Positions 22,014-30,408 of a DNA stretch of 35,818 bases are shown one piece after another; within the stretch, counting starts at the first letter, position 1, and each line of letters begins with the position of its first letter. A program made the translations under genes and the position numbers. Source of the stretch: Pyrinomonadaceae bacterium. Lineage in GTDB: Bacteria; Acidobacteriota; Blastocatellia; Pyrinomonadales; Pyrinomonadaceae. The notes below the pieces were generated by a model. The model did not search any database and was not told the DNA's origin. It saw only the letters and a program-made list of their open reading frames with translations. Where the stretch lies: contig JAMQPI010000600.1 of assembly GCA_023717565.1 (NCBI GenBank), positions 1-35,818 on the forward strand, written 5' to 3'.

Positions 22014-22553
22014 TTGAAGGATCCGGAAAACCCACAGGAACGGGCCTTGATCGAGGCGGCGCAGGAAGATCCGGGCCGGTTTGCCGAATTGTATGAACTC
22101 CACTTCGAACGCGTGTATGCCTATATAGCGCGGCGAGTGCGCGACCGTTCCGCCGCAGAAGAGCTCACGTCGCACGTTTTTCATCAGGCACTCGCAAACC
22201 TGGGTAAATTCAAGTGGCAGGGCGCGCCTTTCGCTGCCTGGCTGTTTCGCATAGCAGCCAACTCGATAGCAGACCGGGCTCAGAAGCTGGCGCGAGAGTC
22301 TTCGCTTCCCTCACCCGAGCCGTCCGCAGTTCCCGGGCCTGACTTGGAACAGATCGAAAGGGCCGCGCGCATCTATCAACTCGTCGACCAACTCCCCCCG
22401 GATCAGCGTGACGTGATCCGGTTCCGTTTTGCCGAAGAAAAAAGCATTCGCGAGATTGCTCAGGAGTTGAGCAGAAGCGAAGGGGCCATTAAACAGTTGC
22501 AGTTTCGCGCGTTGCAGAACCTGAGAGCGCGGATGAGTAAAGAAAATGTCTGA
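22014..22553 (+). CDS. ECF-type sigma-70 family RNA polymerase sigma factor
   Basis: 179 residues from a TTG codon at 22014, with GTAAGGAC a few bases upstream, and no better start. Region 2 is seen at about 21-85: FAELYELHFERVYAYIARRV, RDRSAAEELTSHVFHQALAN, and PFAAWLFRIAANSIADRAQK, which bind core polymerase and melt the -10 element. Region 4 at about 121-175 has the helix-turn-helix LPPDQRDVIRFRFAEEKSIR then EIAQELSRSEGAIKQLQFRA for -35 recognition. It overlaps the next gene by eight bases (GAAAATGTCTGA), so the downstream VOC protein is translated with it and may act as its sensor or regulator. Confidence 0.92.
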   Translation: MKDPENPQERALIEAAQEDPGRFAELYELHFERVYAYIARRVRDRSAAEELTSHVFHQALANLGKFKWQGAPFAAWLFRIAANSIADRAQKLARESSLPSPEPSAVPGPDLEQIERAARIYQLVDQLPPDQRDVIRFRFAEEKSIREIAQELSRSEGAIKQLQFRALQNLRARMSKENV

Positions 22554-23547
22554 GCAGTTTGTGATCGATAAATTGGACCAGGCCATCGACGCGATTATCG
22601 CGCGCCGCGAGCCGGCTGTGCTGAACCAGGACGAGCAAGCTTTAGCTGATCTCTCGTCGCTGGCAGTTGAGTTGCGCGATCTACCGCGAGAGAGCTTCAA
22701 ATCAAATCTAAGAGAAACGTTGAAAAGGAGCGCCACAATGACAACCACCGGAGCATCAACTGGAACCGAAACCCAACAACCTTTGCAGCCCATGAGTCCG
22801 AGTTACCACACCATCGCGCCGTACCTGACTGTCCGGAAGGCGGGGCAGCTAGTCGATTTTGTGACCAGCGTTTTCGACGGTATCGAGGTATTCCGCACGA
22901 CTGGATCGGCGGGCGGGCTACACGCCGAAGTGACCATCGGCGATTCCAAACTTATGATTGGCGGCTATGAAGGTGTCGAAGAACAACCGACCGCACTTCA
23001 TCTCTACGTACCTGATGCTGATGCAGTCTATCAACGAGCGTTGGCAGCCGGCGGCACGTCGTTGGAAGAGCCGGTAGATCAATTCTATGGTGACCGGGAA
23101 GCGGGTATTAAGGACCCCACCGGTAACGTCTGGTGGATTGCGACACACAAACTCGGGCCCGCGGAAACCTACATTCCCGAGGGCTTGCGACCGGTAACGC
23201 CTTTTCTGCATCCGATCGGCGCGCCGGGGCTCATCGAGTTTATGAAGCAGGCTTTTGGCGCTGAAGAAATTTCGCGCTATCAGTCGCCGGAAGGAATGAT
23301 CCACCACGCGATGGTACGCATCGGCGACTCGATGATCGAAATGGGCGAGGCCCACGGCGATGCCCAACCAATGCCGCCCGCGCTTTACATGTACGTCGAA
23401 AGCCTGGAGGAGACATACCAGCGCGCGCTCGACGCCGGCGCTACTTCCCTGCAGCCGCCAACAGATCAACCTTATGGAGATCGCACGGCCTGGGTGAAAG
23501 ACGCATGGGGTAATGTCTGGTACCTGGCCACGCCGATGGTTAGCTAG
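22546..23547 (+). CDS. double VOC/PhnB-like protein with sigma-factor-linked N-terminus
   Basis: 333 residues. The first 60 or so (VIDKLDQAIDAIIARREPAV, LAVELRDLPRESFKSNLRET) are a helical segment seen in proteins encoded after ECF sigma factors, followed by a Thr/Gln-rich linker. Then two tandem VOC domains of the PhnB/YdcJ-like type: about 85-205 (YHTIAPYLTVRKAGQLVDFV, TGNVWWIATHKLG) and about 217-330 (RPVTPFLHPIGAPGLIEFMK, WGNVWYLATPMVS). The overlap with the sigma gene suggests it senses a signal and controls sigma activity. A plain enzyme role is also possible. GAGCAGT-type start at ATG 22546 inside the sigma gene. Confidence 0.85.
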   Translation: MSEQFVIDKLDQAIDAIIARREPAVLNQDEQALADLSSLAVELRDLPRESFKSNLRETLKRSATMTTTGASTGTETQQPLQPMSPSYHTIAPYLTVRKAGQLVDFVTSVFDGIEVFRTTGSAGGLHAEVTIGDSKLMIGGYEGVEEQPTALHLYVPDADAVYQRALAAGGTSLEEPVDQFYGDREAGIKDPTGNVWWIATHKLGPAETYIPEGLRPVTPFLHPIGAPGLIEFMKQAFGAEEISRYQSPEGMIHHAMVRIGDSMIEMGEAHGDAQPMPPALYMYVESLEETYQRALDAGATSLQPPTDQPYGDRTAWVKDAWGNVWYLATPMVS

Positions 23548-23645
23548 TGTCCTGTTTCTAGACTCCGATGGAGTTGGGGACTAAATCTTCGGCCCCCGCG
23601 CTATAAACATTCCGTCCCTACGGGATTTGAGTGAGGAGAAACAAG

Positions 23646-24089
23646 ATGAGTAAGGAAGCAATTCCGAGGAGCATCCAGGAGCGTCTTAAAACACGAGCCG
23701 GCGTTTTCCTGTCTCCCGGTGAAGGTCGTGCGTATCCGATGGGCCGGATTAGCGCGGTCTTCAAGGCAGATGGAGACGAATCGCAAGGAGGGTACTCCAT
23801 CTCCGAGTGGTGGCTGGAACCGCACACGCAGGGCCCCGGAGCGCATGCGCACGCGGAAGACGACATTTTCTACGTCATTGAAGGCACGATGAGCATTCTC
23901 ATGGATGACTGTTGGATCGAAGCTGCAAAGGGCTCGTTCGTACTGGCGCCTGGTGGAGTGACACATGATTTCGAGAACCGAAGCTCAGCTCGAGCTGGTG
24001 TCCTGAACTTTTCGATCCCCGGCGACTTCGAGAAAAATATGCCGGCCATCGCGGAATGGTTCGCCGACAATCCTCCGCAAGACGCCTGA
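23646..24089 (+). CDS. cupin-domain protein
   Basis: 147 residues from ATG 23646, preceded by GAGGAGAAACAAG. It has both cupin motifs: motif 1 GPGAHAHAEDDIFYVIEG (about 64-81; G-x5-H-x-H-x4-E-x6-G with two metal-binding His and a Glu), and motif 2 with GSFVLAPGGVTHDFEN (about 98-113; the third His is in GGVTHDF). A single small beta barrel of this kind is often a metal-dependent dioxygenase, isomerase or ligand binder. Nothing shows which. It is flanked by copies of the AGTGTCCTGT repeat and could be regulated with the sigma factor upstream. Confidence 0.88.
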   Translation: MSKEAIPRSIQERLKTRAGVFLSPGEGRAYPMGRISAVFKADGDESQGGYSISEWWLEPHTQGPGAHAHAEDDIFYVIEGTMSILMDDCWIEAAKGSFVLAPGGVTHDFENRSSARAGVLNFSIPGDFEKNMPAIAEWFADNPPQDA

Positions 24090-24155
24090 TGACCCTTGCC
24101 TCGAACTTGACCGAGTCCTTCGCTGCCTCGTCTTGCAATTTCGCTTCGCATCGTA

Positions 24156-24183
24156 TTGACTGACATCCGCGTGACTGTAGTAT
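24156..24183 (+). promoter_or_regulatory. candidate sigma-70-type promoter for the polysaccharide genes
   Basis: TTGACT (24156-24161), a 16-base spacer and TAGTAT (24178-24183). It points toward the GT4 gene at 24346, about 160 bases downstream, and lies just before the repeat region. No other promoter is as clear nearby. Confidence 0.4.
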
Positions 24184-24225
24184 GAAATCGCCAGTGTCCT
24201 GTCTCTAAAGTTCGAAGAGCGACCC

Positions 24226-24298
24226 GATCCACAAAATCACAGGAAATAGCACGAAATAAGGCGACCGTTTCGCGGGGTTTCGTGTGATTTCGTGGATC
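24226..24298. repeat. inverted repeat (dispersed palindrome)
   Basis: GATCCACAAAATCACA (24226-24241) is the inverted complement of TGTGATTTCGTGGATC (24283-24298) except for one base. The inner parts GCACGAAA (24249-24256) and TTTCGTGT (24278-24285) can also pair. It would form a long hairpin in the leader of the GT4 gene. Repeats of this 'TTTCGTGTGATTTCGTGGATC' type are scattered through some environmental genomes. Confidence 0.75.
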
Positions 24299-24345
24299 GT
24301 GTTTGGTGCAGGGCTTACGAAGCAAAGATAAGAAGGTTAGCTCAA

Positions 24346-25596
24346 ATGCCTGTGGAGCCTTTAAGAATTGCATTTACAACACCGGAGTATGTGACAGAAG
24401 AGTATTTTGATGGAGGATTGGCTAACTATATCCATCGGGTTGCCAAAGCGCTGGCTGGCATGGGCCATGACATCCATGTTGTGACCTTTTCGGAAATCGA
24501 TGAAGCCGTATTTGATCACGAGGGCGTGACAGTCCACCGCATCATGAGCAGTAAAAGGTGGGCCCAAACAAATCGCTTTACTCGATACCGATTGGGAACC
24601 ACGCTTCCATTTCTGGATTTGAGCGTCAAAGTCTATCGCAAGCTGAAATGGCTCAACACACAACAGCCTCTTAACCTCGTACAGTCTCCTAACTATTCTT
24701 GTTGTGGCTTAGTCTCAATCTGTTGCCTCAGCGTCCCGCATGTTTTGCGCGCCTCTTCTTATCAGATGGCCTGGAATGACGCCTCCGGAGTAAGGCGGAA
24801 GCTGGACTCATGGATGTTGGAGCGCTTTGAAGGGCTGCAGTTTCGCTTGGGCCGGCATATTTACGCCCCCAGTCATACCCTCCAACAAATGTTAGTGAAA
24901 GAAGCCCGGTTGCCTCACACCCGAGTGATTCGGACTCCTTTCTATGTGGAAACCGATGAATGGGACACTTCTGTCTATGATCGGTTTCTGAAGGGTAAAG
25001 AGTATCTACTGTTTTTTGGCCGCTTTCAGTTGCACAAGGGCATTCACACGCTCGCTCAGGCATTACCGCGCTTTTTGGAGCAGTACCCGAACGTTTACGC
25101 AGCTCTCGTCGGTCGGGACATGGAAACCAGTCTCGCGCCATCGATGGCAGAGTATGCTCGCGCGCGGTGTGGCAGTCTCGCCGATCGACTCATCCTCCTG
25201 GAAAAGCTCCCGCATCGTCAGCTTTATCCGATTATCGCCGGGGCACATTTGATCGTTTTACCTTCTTTGATAGAGAACTTACCGAATGCCTGCTTAGAAG
25301 CGATGGGTCTCGGTAAAGTGGTGATTGGAACCGTGGGGACCAGCTTTGACGAATTGATTACCGAGGGGGCGAACGGGTTTCTCGTCTCTCCGAACGATCC
25401 AGAGGCATTGGCCGAAGGGATTATCTCGGCATGGAAACATCCGAAGTTGGCGGAGATGGGAGCGGCAGCGCGGGAAAAAGCACTTGAGTTTTCACCAGAC
25501 AAGACGGTCGAGGCCCTCTTGACCTATTACCGGGAAATATTGCGAGGCGGATCTAATTCGGGCGTTCAGAGTAGTTGTCTAATCATCAACTTATGA
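24346..25596 (+). CDS. GT4-family glycosyltransferase
   Basis: 416 residues from ATG 24346 (AGAAGG upstream). The GT-B fold is plain: N-terminal Rossmann-like domain RIAFTTPEYVTEEYFDGGLA (6-25) with the acceptor-side YFDGGLANYIHRVAKALAGM, and the C-terminal donor domain from about 225: YLLFFGRFQLHKGIHTLAQA, AALVGRDMETS, RLILLEKLPHRQLYPIIAGA, then the retaining-GT motif E-x7-E in PSLIENLPNACLEAMGLGKV with ITEGANGFLVSPNDPEALAE. It moves a sugar from a nucleotide donor to the growing chain at the cytosolic face of the membrane. The stop overlaps the next ATG (ATGA). First gene of the glycan locus. Confidence 0.92.
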   Translation: MPVEPLRIAFTTPEYVTEEYFDGGLANYIHRVAKALAGMGHDIHVVTFSEIDEAVFDHEGVTVHRIMSSKRWAQTNRFTRYRLGTTLPFLDLSVKVYRKLKWLNTQQPLNLVQSPNYSCCGLVSICCLSVPHVLRASSYQMAWNDASGVRRKLDSWMLERFEGLQFRLGRHIYAPSHTLQQMLVKEARLPHTRVIRTPFYVETDEWDTSVYDRFLKGKEYLLFFGRFQLHKGIHTLAQALPRFLEQYPNVYAALVGRDMETSLAPSMAEYARARCGSLADRLILLEKLPHRQLYPIIAGAHLIVLPSLIENLPNACLEAMGLGKVVIGTVGTSFDELITEGANGFLVSPNDPEALAEGIISAWKHPKLAEMGAAAREKALEFSPDKTVEALLTYYREILRGGSNSGVQSSCLIINL

Positions 25597-26618
25597 GACC
25601 TCTGATTGTGCTAGCTTGTTTTGTCCTGGTGTCGGTGCTGCTTTGGATTTGGTCTTACATTCTACGGACCGTTTGGTCTAGAACATCCAGAGTTCGTTCG
25701 CTGTTGGTGAATGTGAGCATATCTGCCGCAACCTTTACTTACCTCTTTCTAGTACTCGAACTCTTGTTCTACTCAAGCTTTGCGGTTTCAGATACATTCG
25801 GTTTCACTCTCGCCTCCCAGCGCTGGGAGCAAAGGTACTGGTATCCGATAAATTCATTTGGCTACCGGGATGTGGCGCATAGCCCGGCGGAGTTTGACAA
25901 CCGAAAAGTTCTGTTCGTGGTCGGGGACTCTTTCGTGGCGGGACATGGAATATCTCAAGTAGAGAACCGTTTCTCGAACATTCTGCAGCGGAATTTGGGT
26001 GAGCAGTATGTGGTTGTGAATATTGCCAAGAATGGTTGGAACACCGCCGATGAATATCAGGCAATCCTGGCTTACCCGTATAAGCCGAAGAAGATAATTC
26101 TGTCCTATTATCTTAACGACATTCTCGGAGCGGCTGCTCAGTTAGGATACGGTTCTCCAGTTCGCGTAGAACGACCGCCCAGCCGAATTCTCCGGTTTGT
26201 TACCGATCATTCCTACTCTCTCAACTTCACCTATTGGAGGCTATACAGGTTCTATAATACGGACCTGGGAGAAAAATACTGGGAGTTCTTGAAAAACTCT
26301 TATTCAAAGCGGGACATCTGGGAGGCACATCAAGCAGAGCTACTCAAGATCGTAACGTACTCGAAGAAAGAGGGCATCGAGCTGACGGTCGTGGTATTTC
26401 CGCACCTAAGGGACGTCAGAGGTAGCGCGGTCATTACGTCGCAGGTCGCTGACTTTTTACAATTGCATAATGTTCGGGTACTTAATCTTGAGCTAACCCT
26501 GAGAGATAGAGACCCGATGACCCTGGTTGTGAATTCACTGGATGCGCATCCGAACGAAGCATTGAACAGAGAGCTCGCCGAGATGCTAACAAAAGCAATC
26601 CAGTCAGAGGATAGATAG
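25593..26618 (+). CDS. membrane-anchored SGNH/GDSL-like hydrolase
   Basis: 341 residues, starting at the ATG that overlaps the GT4 stop. Two N-terminal membrane helices (LIVLACFVLVSVLLWIWSYI and VSISAATFTYLFLVLELLFY) are followed by a catalytic-type domain: FVVGDSFVAGHGISQVENRF holds the block-I GDS with nucleophile Ser, SYYLNDI is like block III, and the last helix holds the SLDAHPNEALN motif (D-x-H, about 319-329), completing a Ser-Asp-His triad. Related proteins (AlgX/AlgJ or acyl-esterase-like) add or remove acyl groups on exported polysaccharides. Here that role is inferred from the locus. Confidence 0.85.
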   Translation: MRPLIVLACFVLVSVLLWIWSYILRTVWSRTSRVRSLLVNVSISAATFTYLFLVLELLFYSSFAVSDTFGFTLASQRWEQRYWYPINSFGYRDVAHSPAEFDNRKVLFVVGDSFVAGHGISQVENRFSNILQRNLGEQYVVVNIAKNGWNTADEYQAILAYPYKPKKIILSYYLNDILGAAAQLGYGSPVRVERPPSRILRFVTDHSYSLNFTYWRLYRFYNTDLGEKYWEFLKNSYSKRDIWEAHQAELLKIVTYSKKEGIELTVVVFPHLRDVRGSAVITSQVADFLQLHNVRVLNLELTLRDRDPMTLVVNSLDAHPNEALNRELAEMLTKAIQSEDR

Positions 26619-26693
26619 TTACTTGGGGCCGAGTTGGGCCAGCTGAATGACTTCCCTCACGCAACGGCCGGCAAACCAGACGTTTCGTCAAAG

Positions 26694-26939
26694 ATGATCT
26701 GCCACACCTATAAGTGCATTTTCATTCACCAGAGAAAATGTGCTGGTTCTTCGATCATTCACGATTTCGATGTGGTCTGCGACATCATTGGTAAGCCCAG
26801 GCGAGTGCTAACGCACGTTAATCGAGGGCCCCGAAGGGAAAGAACACACTATTCGGACTACTTTGATGAGGAGAACCGACGACTCTTTCTGCGTCATTTC
26901 GGCAGGGACTTCAAATTATTCGGGTATCGCCATTCGTAG
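26694..26939 (+). pseudogene. internally deleted sulfotransferase remnant
   Basis: 81 codons from ATG 26694. The start MICHTYKCIFIHQRKCAGSS (1-20) is the PAPS-binding P-loop segment of the Sulfotransfer_2 family (usual form FIHIPKCAGTS). The end reads HYSDYFDEENRRLFLRHFGR then DFKLFGYRH, which is the family's closing segment, where residues like these follow the last helix. A full protein has about 200-250 residues, so the whole middle, including the 3'-phosphate-binding region, is missing while the frame stays open. It overlaps the convergent GT2 gene by 46 bases. Either a dead gene or a shortened protein. Confidence 0.6.
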
Positions 26940-27853
26940 GCTATTCCGTCTTTTACTCGCACGCTCGCAAGCAAATCGCGGGCGCGGATCGAGGAACGCA
27001 GGAACCCTCTTAGAGTAGACGGGCTAATATGACCCAAAACTGCCGCAGCCAGAATCATCAACGTCTTGAGATTCCACTTCAGAGACTTTTTCTTGAGCAT
27101 CGGCTCAAGCAACATTGGCGGCTCGCCCGCCCAGAGTCGCATTGCGCCCAGCATGTAAAATGCAGACATCGCATCGCCATTTCTAGAATGGGTCTCGGCG
27201 ACGGCGCGCGTGCCATTAAAGAGCGTCACGTTGCTGGCGTGATAACGGTAGCTGTAAAGAACGTCCGGGAGCGTCAGCACGGGGCCGCGCGCTGCCATTC
27301 TCGAGAACAGATCCTGGTCCTCGCCGCCGTCGGAACGCTGATCGTAACCACCGACCTGGTCAAACACTTCGCGGCGAAACATCGCAGAGCCATGAGGAAA
27401 GGGGATGTAGCCGGAACGGCGCACCAGCCTCCAACGATCGCGAGGACGCACTTCTCGACCGCTGGCGTCAATTCCGTTGCAGAGCGTTCCTATAACAGCA
27501 ACATCCGGACGGCCCTCGATAATGTTCCACTGCCGTCTAAGCCGATCGGGATGCGCGATGTCATCCGCATCCATGCGCGCTACTATCGGAGCCCGCGCCT
27601 TTGCCACGACCGCGTTCGAGCTGCCAGAGAGTCCAAGCCGCTTACTACTTTCATGCAAACGTATCCGGCTGTCCCGGAGTGACCATTCCCGCAATAGCTC
27701 AAGGGAGCCGTCCGTCGAAGCATCGTCGAGGATTACAAACTCAAAGTCGCGCAAAGTTTGATCGAGAATGCTTCTTATGCTCTCGTCAAGAAACGGGAGC
27801 CCGTTGTGTACGGGCATAACAACACTAATCAGAGGAATCGCAGGCAATTTCAT
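26894..27853 (-). CDS. GT2-family glycosyltransferase
   Basis: 319 residues on the minus strand. Typical inverting GT-A: ISVVMPVHNGLPFLDESIRS (9-28), the metal region FVILDDASTDGSLELLREWS (about 40-59), the DXD motif in ARMDADDIAHPDRLRRQWNI (about 91-110), GSAMFRREVFDQVGGYDQRS and the acceptor-side GGEDQDLFSRMAARGPVLT. The C-terminal part (about 240-319) has the extra helices that many members use to contact the membrane. The gene runs against its neighbours. Its 3' end overlaps the sulfotransferase remnant by 46 bases, which suggests the remnant was broken before or by this insertion. Confidence 0.9.
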   Translation of the reverse strand: MKLPAIPLISVVMPVHNGLPFLDESIRSILDQTLRDFEFVILDDASTDGSLELLREWSLRDSRIRLHESSKRLGLSGSSNAVVAKARAPIVARMDADDIAHPDRLRRQWNIIEGRPDVAVIGTLCNGIDASGREVRPRDRWRLVRRSGYIPFPHGSAMFRREVFDQVGGYDQRSDGGEDQDLFSRMAARGPVLTLPDVLYSYRYHASNVTLFNGTRAVAETHSRNGDAMSAFYMLGAMRLWAGEPPMLLEPMLKKKSLKWNLKTLMILAAAVLGHISPSTLRGFLRSSIRARDLLASVRVKDGIAYEWRYPNNLKSLPK

Positions 27854-27941
27854 ATGAAGTCATTAAGGAGACCGCTCAAAAACAAGAGTCTAGCGACTGG
27901 GGCTTAGTTCTACAACGGCCGCCGATGGGTTGAAAGAGAAT

Positions 27942-27970
27942 TTGACCTTAACCGCAATGTCGCGTACATA
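27942..27970 (+). promoter_or_regulatory. candidate sigma-70-type promoter
   Basis: TTGACC (27942-27947), 17 bases, and TACATA (27965-27970), 39 bases before the GTG start at 28010. It lies in the 156-base gap between divergent glycosyltransferase genes, where a promoter is needed for at least the plus-strand one. Confidence 0.45.
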
Positions 27971-28009
27971 CAATCTCGTCGATACAATCCTGAGTAAGGT
28001 GTTCGCGCG

Positions 28010-29545
28010 GTGAGACAATATCTTGGCCCGTTCTTAGGCCCGATTTCCAAGCATATTTCCAGCGCGCGCCGCGCCGCGCAAGTCATCTCGCGAAGTCCTC
28101 GCCATGGCGTAAAACTGTTATTCAACAGCCGGTCAGAACCTCGCATCCAGTCCCAGCCTGATGTCTATCCGTTTGCCGCCTACCTTGCGGAGCGGTTCGA
28201 ATGCACTCACGTAATCGTGCTTGGAAAGCCAACCGCGACAAATTTGATGCAACTCTATCCGCGGTTTGAGGTCATCGGGATCGTGCCCGGCTCGGATCTG
28301 GGATCCTACCGCAGCCGATACGGATTCGGGACCTGGCTGGAAGCAGACATGGATCGCGGGGGCCTGTCACTTCCAGAAGATGTTCTGAAACGGGCGATCA
28401 TCGTTTGCAAAGATTTGGAGCAATTTGTTAGTTCCGCCTCCTTCCTAAAGAATTTACGGACCTGGCTCGATCACGCGCCGGTTTGTGTGTTGACAAGTAG
28501 TGATAGGGATTTGAATTCGACAAGCAGTAATGGATCGGCGACTCCGGCTCGCCCGGGCAGTTGGAATCTGACGGAGCTTGAACAGTTGCTGCGGGCTGAG
28601 GCACTCAAGGTTGAGTTTATCGGGTTGACGGCCAGTGATAGTCTCAATTACGAAAAGAAAACAATCCTGGCGGTGATTACGAACTCGGCTACGCTAGAAA
28701 GCGTGGTCGCCCCGGCAACTTTCCGGGTGGTTGCGTTCATGGCGGCCTATAACGAAGAGGACATCATTGTTCAATCCATCAAAAAGTGGACCGATCAGGG
28801 CGTCAGTGTGCACATTCTCGAGAACTGGTCCACCGACGGCACATACGATCTAGCAAAGGAGTTGGAGGGCCGGCTCCCGGTTACGGTCGAAAGATTCCCT
28901 AAAGAAGGGCCATCAAACTATTTCGATTGGGAGGCGATCCTCGAACGGATGGAGGCGCTCTCCAGAGAGATCGAGGCCGATTGGTTTGTCCGACGAGGCG
29001 CTGATGAAATCCTGGCGTCTCCCTGGCCTGGCGTAAGCTACCGAGACGGTCTCTACCTGGCGGACCAGGCGGGATTCAATTGTATAGATCATACGATTGT
29101 TGAGTTTCATCCGGTCGATAACGGGTTTGAGACTGGCATGGATCACGAAGCTTACTTCAGGCACTTTGACCTTAAACATCTGTCCCATCCGCGACAAAGA
29201 AAAGCCTGGAAGAATTGCGGGCAGCCGATCTCGACGATTCCATCTGCCGGACATGACGTGATATTCGAGGGACGGCGGATTTATCCCTTTAAGTTCTTGT
29301 TGAAGCACTATTCTTTCAGATCACAAAGCCAAGCGGAGAAGAAAGTCTTTCGCGAGCGGAAAGCCAGATGGAATCCAAAAGAGAGGGCGAGAGGGTGGCA
29401 TATCCACTATGACTCCATCCAGGAAGGTCACCGATTCGTGCAGTTAGCTTCTGCTAAAGAGGTTTTCGACGAAGATCGTTTTAATAAGACTTATCTCGTG
29501 GAACGACTATCCGGCATTGGCACGCGCCGGAACAATCTAATTTGA
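28010..29545 (+). CDS. GT2-like glycosyltransferase with an added N-terminal domain
   Basis: 511 residues. The GTG at 28010 is preceded by GTAAGGTG and no earlier ATG fits. The first 230 residues (VYPFAAYLAERFECTHVIVL, then PRFEVIGIVPGSDLG and a region with DRDLNSTSSNGSATPARPGS) resemble a degenerate SAM-dependent methyltransferase fold and could position the substrate. The glycosyltransferase part starts at about 240: RVVAFMAAYNEEDIIVQSIK, VSVHILENWSTDGTYDLAKE and the DXD-like WFVRRGADEILASPWP (about 325-340), and an end with LLKHYSFRSQSQAEKKVFRE. It probably adds a sugar to the surface glycan. The next gene starts 51 bases downstream. Confidence 0.85.
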   Translation: MRQYLGPFLGPISKHISSARRAAQVISRSPRHGVKLLFNSRSEPRIQSQPDVYPFAAYLAERFECTHVIVLGKPTATNLMQLYPRFEVIGIVPGSDLGSYRSRYGFGTWLEADMDRGGLSLPEDVLKRAIIVCKDLEQFVSSASFLKNLRTWLDHAPVCVLTSSDRDLNSTSSNGSATPARPGSWNLTELEQLLRAEALKVEFIGLTASDSLNYEKKTILAVITNSATLESVVAPATFRVVAFMAAYNEEDIIVQSIKKWTDQGVSVHILENWSTDGTYDLAKELEGRLPVTVERFPKEGPSNYFDWEAILERMEALSREIEADWFVRRGADEILASPWPGVSYRDGLYLADQAGFNCIDHTIVEFHPVDNGFETGMDHEAYFRHFDLKHLSHPRQRKAWKNCGQPISTIPSAGHDVIFEGRRIYPFKFLLKHYSFRSQSQAEKKVFRERKARWNPKERARGWHIHYDSIQEGHRFVQLASAKEVFDEDRFNKTYLVERLSGIGTRRNNLI

Positions 29546-29596
29546 GACCCTATTCAATTCGGTGGAACATTCCTGAATTGATGGCTCGAAAGCAAA

Positions 29597-30406
29597 ATGG
29601 ACGACTCTTTGGGCAATCTTTGGACTGCCTCTGCAGATACCCGCACCGCTCTGGTTGTGGGCCACCCTGGGCACGAACTGCTGGTTCATGGTTGGCTCGA
29701 AGTAACGCGTCCCCTAGTCTTCGTATTTACTGACGGATCGGGACGGTCCAACCAATCAAGGTTGGCTTCGACCACCAAGGTCCTTAACCAGACTGGCGCG
29801 ACACCTGGCTGCATTTATGGTCGACTCACAGATGCTGAAGGTTACGCAGCCATTCTCAATCACGACTTTGATCTTTTCGTTGGACTTGCCAGGGAACTTT
29901 GCGCAGCACTCGTGGCAGAGCAAGTTGAGTACGTCGCCGGCGATGCTTTTGAAGGTTACAACCCAATGCACGACGTCTGTCGCCTGGTAATCAATTCGGC
30001 TGTCGCCGTAGCGAGGCGCGAGCGAGGTCAGCGCCTGGGGAATTTTGAGTTTTCTCTTGTCGGCCAGCCTGACGCCTATTGTGAACGGCCTAATACCAAT
30101 GGGACTTGGCGAGAATTGGACGAAGCTGCATTCGCGCGAAAGATGACGGCCGCCAAGGGATACGCTCAACTGGCAGGCGAGGTTTATGCGGCGCTTGAGA
30201 GAACAACAGCTGACGCATTTCGAGTGGAGCGCTTGTACTCAGTTGATTCGAGCGCCGGTGACAACCATTGTGATGACCCTCCTTTCTACGAGCAGTATGG
30301 TGAAAAACAAGTTGCGGCCGGTCACTACCAGCGCGTGCTTCGCTACTACGAGCACATAGCACCGTTAGCTGAGGCACTTCGGCGTTACGTTGAAAGTAGC
30401 ATCTGA
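29597..30406 (+). CDS. PIG-L/LmbE-like protein with altered metal motif
   Basis: 269 residues. The start strand and loop TALVVGHPGHELLVHGWLEV (17-36) takes the place of the LmbE family's AHPDDE: the His and Glu are kept, but both Asp are replaced (HPGHE). VFVFTDGSGRSNQSRLASTT follows as the family's TDG motif. GYNPMHDVCRLVINSAVAVA (about 121-140) contains a His where the third metal ligand usually lies. Active LmbE/PIG-L enzymes deacetylate N-acetylglucosamine-type groups. Loss of the catalytic Asp suggests a different or lost activity. A three-base gap to the sulfotransferase gene suggests they are translated together and work on one glycan. Confidence 0.75.
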   Translation: MDDSLGNLWTASADTRTALVVGHPGHELLVHGWLEVTRPLVFVFTDGSGRSNQSRLASTTKVLNQTGATPGCIYGRLTDAEGYAAILNHDFDLFVGLARELCAALVAEQVEYVAGDAFEGYNPMHDVCRLVINSAVAVARRERGQRLGNFEFSLVGQPDAYCERPNTNGTWRELDEAAFARKMTAAKGYAQLAGEVYAALERTTADAFRVERLYSVDSSAGDNHCDDPPFYEQYGEKQVAAGHYQRVLRYYEHIAPLAEALRRYVESSI

Positions 30407-30408
30407 TA

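Larger units (their letters stand above)
23546..24208. repeat. dispersed short repeats around the cupin gene
   Basis: The motif AGTGTCCTGTTTCTAGA (23546-23562) recurs at 24193-24209 as AGTGTCCTGTCTCTAAA, 15 of 17 bases alike, flanking the cupin gene. Between them at about 23610-23632 sits ATTCCGTCCCTACGGGATTTG, a short hairpin (CCGTCCCTACGG) known as a dispersed repeat type. These look like small non-coding mobile or REP-like elements. Any role in transcription is only a guess. Confidence 0.5.

Noticed and set aside
27029-27682. Plus-strand open frame of 217 codons over the minus-strand GT2
   Set aside because: The minus strand has all GT2 motifs; the plus frame is basic and without any recognisable pattern.
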